Shown here: positions 16,639-25,899 of the stretch, in pieces
Layout: the number at the start of each line of letters is the position of its first letter
Numbering within the stretch: position 1 is the first letter of the stretch
The notes under the pieces: model-generated
What the model was told of the DNA's origin: nothing
What the model saw: the letters and a program-made list of their open reading frames with translations, nothing else
Database searches by the model: none
Source: Bradyrhizobium sp. AZCC 1719
Lineage (GTDB): Bacteria > Pseudomonadota > Alphaproteobacteria > Rhizobiales > Xanthobacteraceae
DNA: 64,000 bases
NCBI RefSeq assembly: GCF_036924525.1
Contig: NZ_JAZHRU010000001.1
Location: 3,749,001 to 3,813,000, forward strand
Direction: 5' to 3'
Translations under genes and position numbers: made by a program

Positions 16639-18402
16639 ATGGACAATCTTTCAGGGTATGTGCGGCGACCGCTTCCATTTGTCTTGCGCTATCTGCGCAG
16701 GCGCCGCGGAGCCCATGTGGTCATCGTGTCTGCCGTCGTTGCAGCGGTTGCCTGCTCGGTGGGCACGCAATATGGCGTGAAGAGTCTGGTCGACAGCCTG
16801 ACCGCCGGTTCGTCGCACGCAAGTAGCGTATGGCTGGCATTCGCTTTTCTCATGTCGTTGATCGCGGCGGATAATCTGCTGTGGCGGGTCGCGAGCTGGA
16901 CGGCGAGCTTCACCTTCGTCGGCGTTACCGGCGATCTTCGCCGTGACATGTTCCGCCACCTGACCGGTCACGCCCCCAGCTATTTCTCTGATCGGCTGCC
17001 GGGCATGCTGACCAGCCGTATCACCGCAACATCCAATGCCGTCTTCACCGTCGAAAACATGTTCGTCTGGAATGTGTTACCGCCGTGCATTGCGACCGTT
17101 TCGGCGATACTCCTTATAGGAACCGTCAGTCTTGCGATGTCTGCGGGCTTGATCATCATCGCGGGTATCATGCTGATGGCGATGTTTCACCTCGCCGCGG
17201 CGGGCAAGCCGCTGCATGATGACTTTGCCGACAAGGCGGCTGCGGTGGATGGTGAGATGGTCGACGTCATCAGCAATCTGCCGCTGGTCCGTGCGTTCTG
17301 CGGCCTCAGCTACGAACACGACCGTTTCGACGCCACCGTCGAACGGGAACTCGACGCCCGTGGGCGCAGCCTCCGCTATCTCGAGAAGCTGCGGCTGCTT
17401 CACGCCGTTGTGACCATTCTGCTGACGATCGCGCTGCTGGCGTGGGTCATCACGCTCTGGCAGCGAGGCGCGGCGACCACCGGCGATGTCGTGCTGGTAT
17501 GTACGCTCGGGCTCTCGATCCTGAGCGCGACGCGCGACCTTGCGGTGGCGCTGGTTGACGTGACCCAGCATGTCGCCCGCCTGACGGAGGCGATCGCCAC
17601 CTTGCTGCTGCCGCACGAATTGAAGGATCATCCCGAGGCCGAGCCGCTGATCCGCAGCGGCGCCGCCGTCGCCTTCAACAACGTCTCGTTCCACTATCCA
17701 GGCGGCGTTCAGGTGTTCGAGAAGTTCTCCTTGCGCATTCAGCCGGGACAACGGGTCGGGTTGGTCGGCCATTCCGGCGGCGGGAAATCCAGTCTGTTTG
17801 TGTTGCTGCAGCGGTTCTACGACGTCCAGCACGGCAGCATCATGATCGACGGCCAGGACATCTCACGGGTCACGCAGCAAAGCCTGCGCGAGGCGATCTC
17901 GGTCGTGCCGCAGGACATCTCGCTATTCCACCGCTCGATCATGGAGAATATCCGCTACGGACGTCCAAACGCGACCGACGACGAGGTGCTGCGCGCAGCG
18001 ATCGCGGCGCGCTGCGATTTCATCGAGAATCTCCCCGAAGGCATGGCGACGATGGTTGGCGATCGCGGCATCAAGGTTTCCGGCGGGCAGCGGCAGCGGA
18101 TCGCCATCGCGCGCGCCTTCCTGAAAGACGCGCCGATCCTGTTGCTGGACGAGGCAACCGCTGCGCTCGACAGCGAATCCGAAGAGGCGATCCGCGAGGC
18201 GTTGTCGCGGTTGATGCGAGGGCGCACCGTGATTGCCATCGCCCACCGTCTCGCCACCTTGCGCAATTTTGATCGTGTTGTGGTATTGCAGGGCGGGCGG
18301 ATCATCGAGGACGGACCACCGGATATTCTCCTGCAGGGAAGGGGCCCTTACCGCGAATTGGTGGCGCGCGAAATGGGCCGTCTCGCCACCCACGCGGCCT
18401 GA
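16639..18402 (+). CDS. ABC transporter ATP-binding/permease (MsbA/LipA-type exporter)
   Basis: 587-residue half-transporter: a six-helix exporter membrane domain in residues 1-320, then the nucleotide-binding domain. Walker A is GHSGGGKSS, the signature VSGGQRQRI and Walker B LLLDEATAALDSESE, followed by the IAHRLATL H-loop. The order membrane domain then ATPase domain fits a homodimeric exporter of lipid, glycan or peptide. It is divergent from the GT4 gene and lies 68 bp before the glycogen-debranching gene, so export of a product linked to these enzymes is possible. Substrate unknown. Confidence 0.9.
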   Translation: MDNLSGYVRRPLPFVLRYLRRRRGAHVVIVSAVVAAVACSVGTQYGVKSLVDSLTAGSSHASSVWLAFAFLMSLIAADNLLWRVASWTASFTFVGVTGDLRRDMFRHLTGHAPSYFSDRLPGMLTSRITATSNAVFTVENMFVWNVLPPCIATVSAILLIGTVSLAMSAGLIIIAGIMLMAMFHLAAAGKPLHDDFADKAAAVDGEMVDVISNLPLVRAFCGLSYEHDRFDATVERELDARGRSLRYLEKLRLLHAVVTILLTIALLAWVITLWQRGAATTGDVVLVCTLGLSILSATRDLAVALVDVTQHVARLTEAIATLLLPHELKDHPEAEPLIRSGAAVAFNNVSFHYPGGVQVFEKFSLRIQPGQRVGLVGHSGGGKSSLFVLLQRFYDVQHGSIMIDGQDISRVTQQSLREAISVVPQDISLFHRSIMENIRYGRPNATDDEVLRAAIAARCDFIENLPEGMATMVGDRGIKVSGGQRQRIAIARAFLKDAPILLLDEATAALDSESEEAIREALSRLMRGRTVIAIAHRLATLRNFDRVVVLQGGRIIEDGPPDILLQGRGPYRELVAREMGRLATHAA

Positions 18403-18470
18403 TCTGCGGCAGTAGCGTTTGCGTCCCGATGCGTCCATCACAACGCAAGGAAATCGCTTGAGGGGTCAAA

Positions 18471-20669
18471 ATGACAGCCGAAGTCACCCAACTGATCACC
18501 GTTCAGGCTGCCGAACACGTCGCGGAGTCGCCATTCTACATACCGATGACGGGCCCGGCGACGCGGCCGCGCTGCTCGCTCAAGCACGATGATACCTTTA
18601 TCGTGCTGGACAGCCATGGCGATATCGGCGCCTCCGCCGGCGGGCCCGACGGTCTGTTCAACGCCGATACACGTTACCTCGCCCGGCTGGAGATGGTGCT
18701 CGACGAAGTCCAGCCGCTGTTGCTCGGCTCCAATCTGCGCGACGATAATTCGGCGCTGACCGTCGATCTCACCAATTCCGACGTGTACCGCAACGGCAGG
18801 CTGGCGTTGCAGAAGGACACGCTACACATCGTTCGCTCGATTTTCCTGTGGCGCGGCACCGCCTACCAGCGCATCGCGCTGCAAAATCACGGCGACCGGC
18901 CGGCGAGCTTCGACCTGACGCTGCTGTTCGACAATGATTTCGCCGATTTGTTCGAGGTGCGCGGCGAGCGCCGGCCGCGCCGGGGCGTAGGTTCCAGCCG
19001 GTTGCTCGGTCCCGCCGATGTCATGCTGGAATACAGCGGGCTCGACGGTCAGGCCCGCATTACAGCGTTGCATTTCGAGCCGCGGCCGACGCGGCTCGCG
19101 GTCAATTCTGCAACCTATCATTTCGAGTTGGCGCCCAGGCAAGTGATTGCATTGTTCGTCGCGGTATCCTGCAACAAGCCGGCCATGCAGAAGCCGGTAC
19201 CGTTCTATCGCGGCCTGCTGGCGCATCGCCGCGAGATGCGGCGGTCGACGGCCGGCGCAGCCAGCATCGAGACCTCGAACAATATCTTCAACGAGGTGCT
19301 GTGCCAGGCGATGGCCGATCTCAACATGCTGATGACGGATACGCCGCAGGGCAGATACCCCTATGCCGGCATCCCCTGGTATTCAACGACGTTTGGCCGC
19401 GACGGGCTGATCACCGCGCTGCAGATGTTGTGGGTCGATCCGCGCATTGCCAAGGGCGTGCTGCGGCGGCTGGCTCATTTTCAAGCCAAGGAGGTCGATC
19501 CGCTCGCCGATGCCGAACCTGGCAAGATTCTGCACGAAATGCGCGGCGGCGAGATGGCGGCGCTGCGCGAAGTGCCGTTCGCGCAATATTACGGCAGCGT
19601 CGACTCGACGTCGCTGTTCGTGCTGCTGGCCGGCCTCTATGTCGAGCGCACCGGCGACGAGGAAACGCTGGCCGAACTGTGGCCCGCGATCGAGGCGGCG
19701 TTGCGATGGATCGACGGGCCCGGCGACCCTGATCGCGACGGCTTCGTCGAGTACCAGCGCGCCACCGAGCAGGGGCTTGCCAACCAGGGCTGGAAGGATT
19801 CCTTCGACGCGATCTTCCACGCCGATGGACAACTCGCCGAGGGCTATATCGCGCTGGCGGAAGTTCAGGGATATGTATTTGCCGCCAAGCGGCTGGCGGC
19901 GCGCTGCGCCCGGCGGTTGGGATTGATCGAGCAGGCAGCAGAACTCGAATCCGCAGCCCTGCTGCTGGCCGAACGCTTCGAGGAGGCGTTCTGGTGCGAG
20001 GAGCTCGGCACCTACGCACTGGCGCTTGATGGCGCCAAGCGTCCGTGCAAGGTCCGAACATCCAATGCCGGCCAGCTTCTCTTCACCGGAATCGTTCGGA
20101 CCGATCGTGCCCGTCTTGTTGCGGCCGATCTGATGAGCCAGAAATTCTTTTCGGGATGGGGCATCCGCACCGTTGCCTACGGCGAAGTTCGCTACAACCC
20201 GATGTCCTATCACGACGGGTCGATCTGGCCGCACGACAACGCGCTGATCGCGCTCGGGTTTGCGCGCTACGGCCTGAAGCATTCGGCGGCGCATCTGTTC
20301 AAGGGCCTGTTCGACGCTGCGAGCTACATGGACTTGCGGCGGCTGCCGGAATTGTTCTGCGGATTCCGGCGGGAGAAGCGGCGCGGACCGGTGCTTTATC
20401 CGGTAGCCTGTGCGCCGCAGGCCTGGGCCAGCGCGACGCCCTTTACCCTGCTGGAGGCGACGCTCGGTCTCGAATTCGATGCTGCGTGCGGCGAGATCCG
20501 TCTTCGTGATCCGCGCCTGCCGGAATTCCTCAACGAGGTGGTATTGCGCGATCTGCGGATCGGGCCCTCCAGCGTCGACTTGAGGGTCCGCCGCCACGGC
20601 GAGGTTGTGTCGCTCGAGGTATTGCGCACGCGCGGACAGATTCAGGTGTCGATCGTGTTGACGCACTAG
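18471..20669 (+). CDS. Amylo-alpha-1,6-glucosidase / glycogen-debranching-type enzyme
   Basis: 732-residue protein with the bacterial/archaeal-type debranching N-terminal beta domain (residues about 40-270, starting FIVLDSHGDIGA and including FNADTRYLARLE) and a C-terminal (alpha/alpha)6 glucosidase domain (from about 290). In the latter, IPWYSTTFGRDGLITALQ holds the conserved aspartate region and YNPMSYHDGSIWPHDNALIA the second acidic motif. No signal peptide is present, so it is cytoplasmic. It probably hydrolyses alpha-1,6 branches or related alpha-glucosides. The stress-type promoter of the nearby GT4 gene and a PRC-barrel gene downstream suggest a stress-linked carbohydrate locus. Confidence 0.85.
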   Translation: MTAEVTQLITVQAAEHVAESPFYIPMTGPATRPRCSLKHDDTFIVLDSHGDIGASAGGPDGLFNADTRYLARLEMVLDEVQPLLLGSNLRDDNSALTVDLTNSDVYRNGRLALQKDTLHIVRSIFLWRGTAYQRIALQNHGDRPASFDLTLLFDNDFADLFEVRGERRPRRGVGSSRLLGPADVMLEYSGLDGQARITALHFEPRPTRLAVNSATYHFELAPRQVIALFVAVSCNKPAMQKPVPFYRGLLAHRREMRRSTAGAASIETSNNIFNEVLCQAMADLNMLMTDTPQGRYPYAGIPWYSTTFGRDGLITALQMLWVDPRIAKGVLRRLAHFQAKEVDPLADAEPGKILHEMRGGEMAALREVPFAQYYGSVDSTSLFVLLAGLYVERTGDEETLAELWPAIEAALRWIDGPGDPDRDGFVEYQRATEQGLANQGWKDSFDAIFHADGQLAEGYIALAEVQGYVFAAKRLAARCARRLGLIEQAAELESAALLLAERFEEAFWCEELGTYALALDGAKRPCKVRTSNAGQLLFTGIVRTDRARLVAADLMSQKFFSGWGIRTVAYGEVRYNPMSYHDGSIWPHDNALIALGFARYGLKHSAAHLFKGLFDAASYMDLRRLPELFCGFRREKRRGPVLYPVACAPQAWASATPFTLLEATLGLEFDAACGEIRLRDPRLPEFLNEVVLRDLRIGPSSVDLRVRRHGEVVSLEVLRTRGQIQVSIVLTH

Positions 20670-20715
20670 CGGTCGTGCATTCCTAGCCATGCGTCTTCGG
20701 AGTTCAGGAGGCCAT

Positions 20716-21222
20716 ATGCGCGCCGGTATTGTCATCATATCGCTGATCGCCGGGCTAGCGATGAGCCTCCCGGTTTCGGCAGCAGAAGATAATGGACCGC
20801 CGGGAAGCCGTGCTGCTCCGGCCGATGCCGCGAAAGATGCGAAGGATCCCCCGAAAAAGGAACCGGCGCCTCCGCCGTCGGTCACTGTGATCGGCGCCCG
20901 CGACGCGCTCGGCATTCTGGGCCGCGAGGTCCGCAGTGCGGCCAACGAAAATATGGGGCGCATCGTCGACGTGATCGTGGACCGCGAGGGCACTGTGCGC
21001 GCCGCCGTCATCGATTTTGGCGGTTTTCTCGGTGTCGGCAGCCGAAAGATCGTCGTCGATTGGAGTGCGCTGCGTTTTGGCCGCGTTGCCAACAAGAGTG
21101 ACAGCATCACGCTCGAACTGACCAAGGAACAGGTGATAGCGGCGCCGGAATACAAGCAGGACGCGCCGGTCATCGTGCTCGGTGCGGCCGGCCGCTTACA
21201 GCCGTGGGATTTCGACAAATAA
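20716..21222 (+). CDS. PRC-barrel domain protein with signal peptide
   Basis: 168-residue exported protein. Residues 1-24 are a signal peptide ending SAAED, followed by a low-complexity Pro/Ala/Lys linker to about residue 58. The PRC-barrel domain then runs to the end (IGARDALGILGREVRSA, IVDVIVDREGTVRAAVIDFGG, GSRKIVVDWSALRFG). The start at 20716 is set by CAGGAGG just upstream and by the signal peptide. PRC-barrel proteins of this length in rhizobia are often envelope- or stress-associated; the precise role is unknown. It lies 46 bp after the debranching-enzyme gene. Confidence 0.8.
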   Translation: MRAGIVIISLIAGLAMSLPVSAAEDNGPPGSRAAPADAAKDAKDPPKKEPAPPPSVTVIGARDALGILGREVRSAANENMGRIVDVIVDREGTVRAAVIDFGGFLGVGSRKIVVDWSALRFGRVANKSDSITLELTKEQVIAAPEYKQDAPVIVLGAAGRLQPWDFDK

Positions 21223-21240
21223 AGGAGAAACGGTCTGATC

Positions 21241-22560
21241 GTGCGCCCGTCCCAGTCGCTCGATCCGATGAACGACGATCGCCATGGGCGATCCGCCGGC
21301 GGGGGTAATGTTGTGCCGGTGCCGCCCGCGTCCAGCGAGCGGCCCAAACCGTCGCGCGAGAGCCAGCGCGGTCTCGACTGGTTCATCTTCTTTCTCGCCG
21401 ACGTGCAGACCGGATTCGGTCCGTTTATCGCGGTTTACCTCACCACGCAGAAATGGACGCAGGTTGAGATTGGCTTCGTGCTGTCGATCGGCGGAATCGT
21501 CGGCCTGCTCGGGCAGATGCCGGGCGGAGCCGTTGTCGATGCCGCCCGTTCCGAGCGGCTGGTGGCGGGGCTCGCTGTCGCCACCATCGGCTGCTGCGCG
21601 CTGGCCTACGCTTTGTGGCCGATCTTCCCGGTAGTGACTGCGGCCGCCATCTTGCATGCGCTTGCGAGCTGCGTGCTGGGTCCGGCAATCGCCGCGATCA
21701 GCCTCGGCCTGGTCGGGCCGTTTGCGATCGGGGAACGGCTCGGGCGCAATGCCCGTTTCGCGTCCCTGGGTAATGGTTCAGCGGCGGCGCTGATGGGCGC
21801 ATCCGGCTATCTGTTGTCAAGCCAGTCGGTCTTCTTCGTCACCTTCTTTCTTGCAATCCCTACCCTGTTGGCGCTTGCCCGGATTCGCGGCCAGGAAATC
21901 AACGTGGCGCAGGCGCACGGTGCCTTGAGCGAGGACGGCGATGATACCAAGGCCGCCGACAAGGAGGCGACCAGTGTGCTTCATCTCCTTCGGCAGCGCC
22001 CGCTGCTGATCTTCGCCGGCGGCGTATTGCTGTTCCAACTTGCCAACGCCGCCATGCTGCCGCTGATGGCCGGCGTGGTCACGACGCGATCGGCTCAATG
22101 GGCGCCGGTGCTTATTGCGGCCTGCATCATCGTACCTCAAGCGATCGTCGCGTTGACCTCACCCTCGGTCGGGCGCAAGGCTCAAGCGTGGGGGAGGCGA
22201 CCGCTGCTGCTCTTGGCGTTCGCTGCGCTGGCGATCCGCGGTTTGCTGTTTGCGGTGGTTCGCGATCCCTATGTTCTGGTCCTGGTGCAAGTGTTCGACG
22301 GCATTACCGCGGCCGTGCTCAGCGTGATGGTGCCGCTGATCGTGGCCGATGTCGCCTACGGCAGCGGCCACTTCAATCTGGCGCAGGGGATCGTCGGAAC
22401 CGCGACCGGCATTGGTGCTTCGCTGAGCACGGTATTGGCAGGCTATATCAGCGATATCTTTGGCAGCAGCGTCGCGTTCATCGGGCTGGCGGGGATCGCA
22501 GCCCTTGGCTTGACGGTGATCTGGGCGTTCATGCCGGAGACCCGGCGGACTGAGGTTTAA
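21241..22560 (+). CDS. Major facilitator superfamily transporter
   Basis: 439-residue MFS protein with about twelve hydrophobic helices; the N-terminal half opens after a 40-residue polar leader at LDWFIFFLADVQTGFGPFIA. Start is GTG at 21241 with AAAGGAG 13 bases upstream; an ATG at 21268 would also be possible. It follows the PRC-barrel stop by 18 bp, so it may be co-transcribed. The last 32 bp overlap the 3' end of another MFS gene on the opposite strand. Substrate unknown, possibly drug or metabolite efflux. Confidence 0.82.
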   Translation: MRPSQSLDPMNDDRHGRSAGGGNVVPVPPASSERPKPSRESQRGLDWFIFFLADVQTGFGPFIAVYLTTQKWTQVEIGFVLSIGGIVGLLGQMPGGAVVDAARSERLVAGLAVATIGCCALAYALWPIFPVVTAAAILHALASCVLGPAIAAISLGLVGPFAIGERLGRNARFASLGNGSAAALMGASGYLLSSQSVFFVTFFLAIPTLLALARIRGQEINVAQAHGALSEDGDDTKAADKEATSVLHLLRQRPLLIFAGGVLLFQLANAAMLPLMAGVVTTRSAQWAPVLIAACIIVPQAIVALTSPSVGRKAQAWGRRPLLLLAFAALAIRGLLFAVVRDPYVLVLVQVFDGITAAVLSVMVPLIVADVAYGSGHFNLAQGIVGTATGIGASLSTVLAGYISDIFGSSVAFIGLAGIAALGLTVIWAFMPETRRTEV

Positions 22561-23770
22561 GCGTGAGGCCGACGGTCAATAGCGCCGCGATGGCCAGCGA
22601 CGCGCCGACGCCGGCGATGCAGGCGCTCCATCCGAACCGGTCGAACAACTGGCCCAGCACGGCGCTGCCGACGAGGCCACCGAGGAAATAGCAGGCAAGA
22701 TAGGTTCCGCTGGCAATGCCGCGGTGGTCGCTGGCGGCCTGGCCGACGAAGCCGGTGGCGCAGGCCTGCGCAAAGAAGGTCCCGACGCCGACCAGTACCA
22801 TGCCGGCCAATACTTGCGGCAGGTGGGAAGACAGCATCAAAGGCAATCCAATGGCTGCCACCGCCAGCGCCCCCCAGATCGCTGGCCGCGTGCCAAACCG
22901 GACGACAGCCCCGCCGGCAAACAGCGTCGTGACCACGGATGGCGCGAAGACGAAATAGACGAGGCCGAGGTCCATCCGTCCGAGCGCCAGCGGTTCGCGC
23001 ACCAGCACGAAATTGACGAAGGTGAAGGTGCCGATAAAGGCGAACAGGATGCAAAAGCCGATGGCAAAGGCAGCGCGCAGCGCCGGGTTGCGCCAATGGC
23101 CGAGCGTTGCCGCGAACGGCGATTGCATCGAAGGCATCGCGTGCATCGGCTTGACACGATGGATGGTGAAATAAACCAGCACGGCGCCGGCGAGATTGAG
23201 CAGCGCGAAGAAATAGAAGTTTGAGGCCAGCCCGAGCGTGTCGACCACCGCCGCCGACACCAGCCGGCCGATCAGATTGCTTGCGACGTTGCCGGTGATA
23301 TAGGCCGCGAACGCGCCTCCCGCATCCATCGAACTGCATTGCTCGCCGAGATGCGCCAGCGTCAACGCGAACGCCGAGGCCATGCAGAGGCCCTGGGCGA
23401 TGCGAAGCGCCGTAAACGTCATGAGATCAGGCGCGATCGCCAGCAACGTGGTGGGGACCGCGAGCACGACCAGGCTGACGAGAATGCCGAGCCGGCGATC
23501 GATATGCGGGCTCAGGAAGCCGACAACGAGGCCGGCGACGGCCATGCCGATGGTGCTGGCATTGACTGCAATACCCATGGCGGCCGGCGTTACATTGTAG
23601 TGCCGGGTCAGCGAAGGAAGAATCGCCTGCGTCGCGAACAGATCCACCACGGTCAGGAACGCCGTGAGGCCAATGACCAGGGATCGTAGCGCTACGCCCG
23701 GTGAGTGACCATGCATTTCCATCGCTTGGGATTTCATCGGCGCGGACATGGCGGTCATGGCGCTTCTCAA
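22529..23770 (-). CDS. Major facilitator superfamily transporter (YnfM-like)
   Basis: 413-residue MFS protein with twelve predicted helices and the loop RRLGILVSL after helix 2. The N-terminus is methionine-rich (MTAMSAPMKSQAMEMHGHS), a feature sometimes linked to metal exposure, but this may be chance. Several in-frame ATGs make the exact start uncertain. It is downstream of the cupin gene on the same strand, but a long hairpin (23789-23842) lies between them. It overlaps the previous MFS gene tail to tail by 32 bp. Confidence 0.8.
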   Translation of the reverse strand: MRSAMTAMSAPMKSQAMEMHGHSPGVALRSLVIGLTAFLTVVDLFATQAILPSLTRHYNVTPAAMGIAVNASTIGMAVAGLVVGFLSPHIDRRLGILVSLVVLAVPTTLLAIAPDLMTFTALRIAQGLCMASAFALTLAHLGEQCSSMDAGGAFAAYITGNVASNLIGRLVSAAVVDTLGLASNFYFFALLNLAGAVLVYFTIHRVKPMHAMPSMQSPFAATLGHWRNPALRAAFAIGFCILFAFIGTFTFVNFVLVREPLALGRMDLGLVYFVFAPSVVTTLFAGGAVVRFGTRPAIWGALAVAAIGLPLMLSSHLPQVLAGMVLVGVGTFFAQACATGFVGQAASDHRGIASGTYLACYFLGGLVGSAVLGQLFDRFGWSACIAGVGASLAIAALLTVGLTLKPQSAGSPA

Positions 23771-23788
23771 TATCTTATCGAGAAAGAA

Positions 23789-23842
23789 GGATGTGACGCC
23801 TGGGCGTGTGGGGCGACACGGGGACCCCAGGAAGTCACATCC
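23789..23842. terminator. Long imperfect inverted repeat downstream of the cupin gene
   Basis: GGATGTGAC (23789-23797) pairs with GTCACATCC (23834-23842), CTGGG with CCCAG, and GTGT with ACAC around a GGGGCG loop, making a three-segment hairpin between the cupin stop and the MFS start. There is no T-run, so it may act as a terminator, an mRNA stabiliser or an operator. Confidence 0.45.
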
Positions 23843-23878
23843 GGCAACGAGACGTCGGGTGGCGCTCGTTACAGCTCC

Positions 23879-24370
23879 TTACATATTGTGGTCATGCGGA
23901 TCCTTACGGACGTCGCCGACATAGAGAATGACGGTCTCCTTGCCGAGATTCTTCCACCAGTGCGAGGTGCCGGCGACTTCCGGCCTGATCTCGCCGGCCT
24001 TGTGCACGATCGGCTCCGAGCAGTTGCTGGCGTATTCGACGATCTCGCCCTGCTGGACGTAGATTAGCGCAGGCCGGTCGTCATGGCTGTGCCAGGGCAC
24101 GATGCCGCCGGGCTCGATGGTCAGCTTGCGGAAGCGCAGCTCGCGATTCCTGATGTTGGCCGGCTGTTTCTCGAGGTTGATCGAGCCAAGGGTGACGTCG
24201 GTGACGCCGACAGGCTTGTAGTCGACCATTGCGCGGACGTTTGGCTGCATCTTGCCGGCCGGGCATTCGCCCGCAATGGCGGTCGAGGTGGTTGCAACCG
24301 AACCTGCAACCATTCCGGCGAGTGCGAGACCTTGCCAGATTGTGCATGAAGCGACGTTGGATTTGGACAT
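23879..24370 (-). CDS. Exported cupin domain protein
   Basis: 163-residue protein: signal peptide about 1-36 ending AIAGE, then a cupin barrel. The first cupin motif is seen as PGGIVPWHSHDDRPALIYVQQGEI, with two histidines and a glutamate for metal binding; the second is weaker (GEIRPEVAGTSHWWKNLG). The start at 24370 has GAGGAG upstream and begins the signal peptide. The protein therefore acts in the periplasm, perhaps as a metal-dependent oxygenase or binding protein. One copy of the shared dyad/GCATTTC module lies about 90-130 bp upstream. Confidence 0.8.
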   Translation of the reverse strand: MSKSNVASCTIWQGLALAGMVAGSVATTSTAIAGECPAGKMQPNVRAMVDYKPVGVTDVTLGSINLEKQPANIRNRELRFRKLTIEPGGIVPWHSHDDRPALIYVQQGEIVEYASNCSEPIVHKAGEIRPEVAGTSHWWKNLGKETVILYVGDVRKDPHDHNM

Positions 24371-24457
24371 GTCGTGGTCTCCTCTGTTTCTATCTTTGCC
24401 GTGGCCCCGAATGATCTGGCCGGCTACGTCATCACCATCAAGGAAACCGCTCACGAG

Positions 24458-24500
24458 AGGAAATGCCGGTTGGCTCTTGACTCCATAGCGTCGCGCTATG
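24458..24500 (-). promoter_or_regulatory. Shared cis-module, copy 1 (ahead of the cupin gene)
   Basis: Read on the minus strand: the dyad ATAGCGCGACGCTAT (24499-24485), 18 bases, then GCATTTCCT. Copies 2 and 3 at 26520 and 31104 have the same order and exactly the same 18-base spacing. The GCATTTC end is 89 bp from the cupin ATG. The dyad fits the LysR T-N11-A rule. On the plus strand the dyad is flanked to a 17-base perfect inverted repeat (CATAGCG, TCG, CGCTATG). Confidence 0.6.
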
Positions 24501-24503
24501 CGG

Positions 24504-25865
24504 CTAACCGTGGCCGAGCATGTGCTTTATGTCGGAGGAAAACGTCGGATAGGCGTAGATATTTTCCCGGATCTGGCTCGCGGTAATGCCGAAGCGCATC
24601 GCCAGTCCGAAGATATTCACGAGCTCCTGGCCGGCATGCCCGACGAAATGCGCGCCTAGGATGCGGTCGGTAGATTGATCGACGATCACCTTCGACCACG
24701 CCACTGTTTCGGCATAGGTTTTCGCGGAGAACCAGTCGAGCATGTCATTGACGTGGACGTCGATCGCAAGACCGTTCTGCCTGGCGGCGGCTTCCGTCAG
24801 GCCAACCGAGGCGAGCGGCGGCACCGTGTAGACCGATGTCGCCATGCTCGCGTAGTCCGGGCTGTATTTAGCGCCTTCGACGATGTTTCGGCCGACGATG
24901 TCGCCCTCATAGGTCGCGATCGGCGACAGTTGCGGCGAGGTCGGCACCGCGTCGCCGCAGACATAGACGTTGGGATTGGAGGTCGACCGCAGATGGCGGT
25001 CGAGCGCGACGCGGCCATCGGCTTGCTCGACATGGCCCGCGGCGAGATCCAGCGTATCGACATTGGCGACGCGTCCGGCGCCGTTGACGACACGGTCGGC
25101 TTCGGCTGCGTGCTCGGCGCCGTTATGGCTGAAGACGACGCGCAGGCGGTCCTTCGCCTTTTCAATTTGCTTGACGCTCACTGTAGTTCTGATGCGAATG
25201 CCGATGCGCTCGCTCTCGGCCTGCAAGCGCGCGACGGCGTCGGCGTCCATGGCAGGCAATAGCTGCGGCAGCGCCTCGAGGATAGTGACCGCAGCACCGG
25301 CGCGCGCATAGACATGGCCAAACTCGAGCGAGATGACGCCGCCACCGATGAAGATCACGGAAGCCGGCAGTTCGCGCTCGCTCAGCATTTCGTCCGAGGT
25401 GATCATGAGCTCGGCTCCCGGAATTGGCAGCGGCCGCGGCTTCGATCCCGTCGCAATCACGATATGCCTGGCCTCGAGTGTCCGGCTTCCGACGCGGATT
25501 GTATTGGATCCTGTGAACGCGCCGTGGCCCTTGATGACCTCGACATTGCGCTTGGCCATCGCGCGGGCGAGATTGGCAGGGATGTCCTTGATCATGTCCT
25601 TCTCGCGGTCGATCAGCGCGGCCCAGTCGAGTTTCGGCTTGCCGACGGCTATGTGATGGATGGATGCGCGTTCGATCTCGTGCAGCGCGTGGCCGGCGGC
25701 GACCAGCACCTTCTTCGGCGTGCAGCCGCGGTTCGGGCAGGTGCCGCCGAGAAGATCGGCCTCGATCATCGCGACCGACATTCCCGCGCGCCGGACTGGT
25801 CCGGTGACACCGATGCCGGCATTGCCGCCGCCGAGAATGACAACGTCAAATTTCTCCGGTGTCAT
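24504..25865 (-). CDS. Pyridine nucleotide-disulfide oxidoreductase (mercuric-reductase/glutathione-reductase-like)
   Basis: 453-residue class I flavoprotein disulfide reductase. The FAD motif GGGNAG is at residues 12-17 and the redox pair is Cys43/Cys48 in GGTCPNRGCTPKK. A second nucleotide motif (GGGVISLEFGHVYARAG) binds NAD(P)H, and the C-terminal dimer domain is present. At the C-terminus the usual HPTxxE base is replaced by AYPTFSSD, so the catalytic histidine is a tyrosine. No N-terminal metal-binding domain or C-terminal cysteine pair of true MerA exists. It probably reduces a disulfide, quinone, metal or chlorine-derived oxidant. Its neighbours are exported redox-type proteins. Confidence 0.85.
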   Translation of the reverse strand: MTPEKFDVVILGGGNAGIGVTGPVRRAGMSVAMIEADLLGGTCPNRGCTPKKVLVAAGHALHEIERASIHHIAVGKPKLDWAALIDREKDMIKDIPANLARAMAKRNVEVIKGHGAFTGSNTIRVGSRTLEARHIVIATGSKPRPLPIPGAELMITSDEMLSERELPASVIFIGGGVISLEFGHVYARAGAAVTILEALPQLLPAMDADAVARLQAESERIGIRIRTTVSVKQIEKAKDRLRVVFSHNGAEHAAEADRVVNGAGRVANVDTLDLAAGHVEQADGRVALDRHLRSTSNPNVYVCGDAVPTSPQLSPIATYEGDIVGRNIVEGAKYSPDYASMATSVYTVPPLASVGLTEAAARQNGLAIDVHVNDMLDWFSAKTYAETVAWSKVIVDQSTDRILGAHFVGHAGQELVNIFGLAMRFGITASQIRENIYAYPTFSSDIKHMLGHG

Positions 25866-25899
25866 CGAACGAACTCCTCTGTTGGCAACGCCGCATGCG

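Noticed and set aside
19383..21386. Long minus-strand open frame of 667 codons over the debranching enzyme gene
   Set aside because: Antisense to a well-supported gene, with biased Arg/Pro/Ala composition and no recognisable motif; a common shadow effect at high GC.
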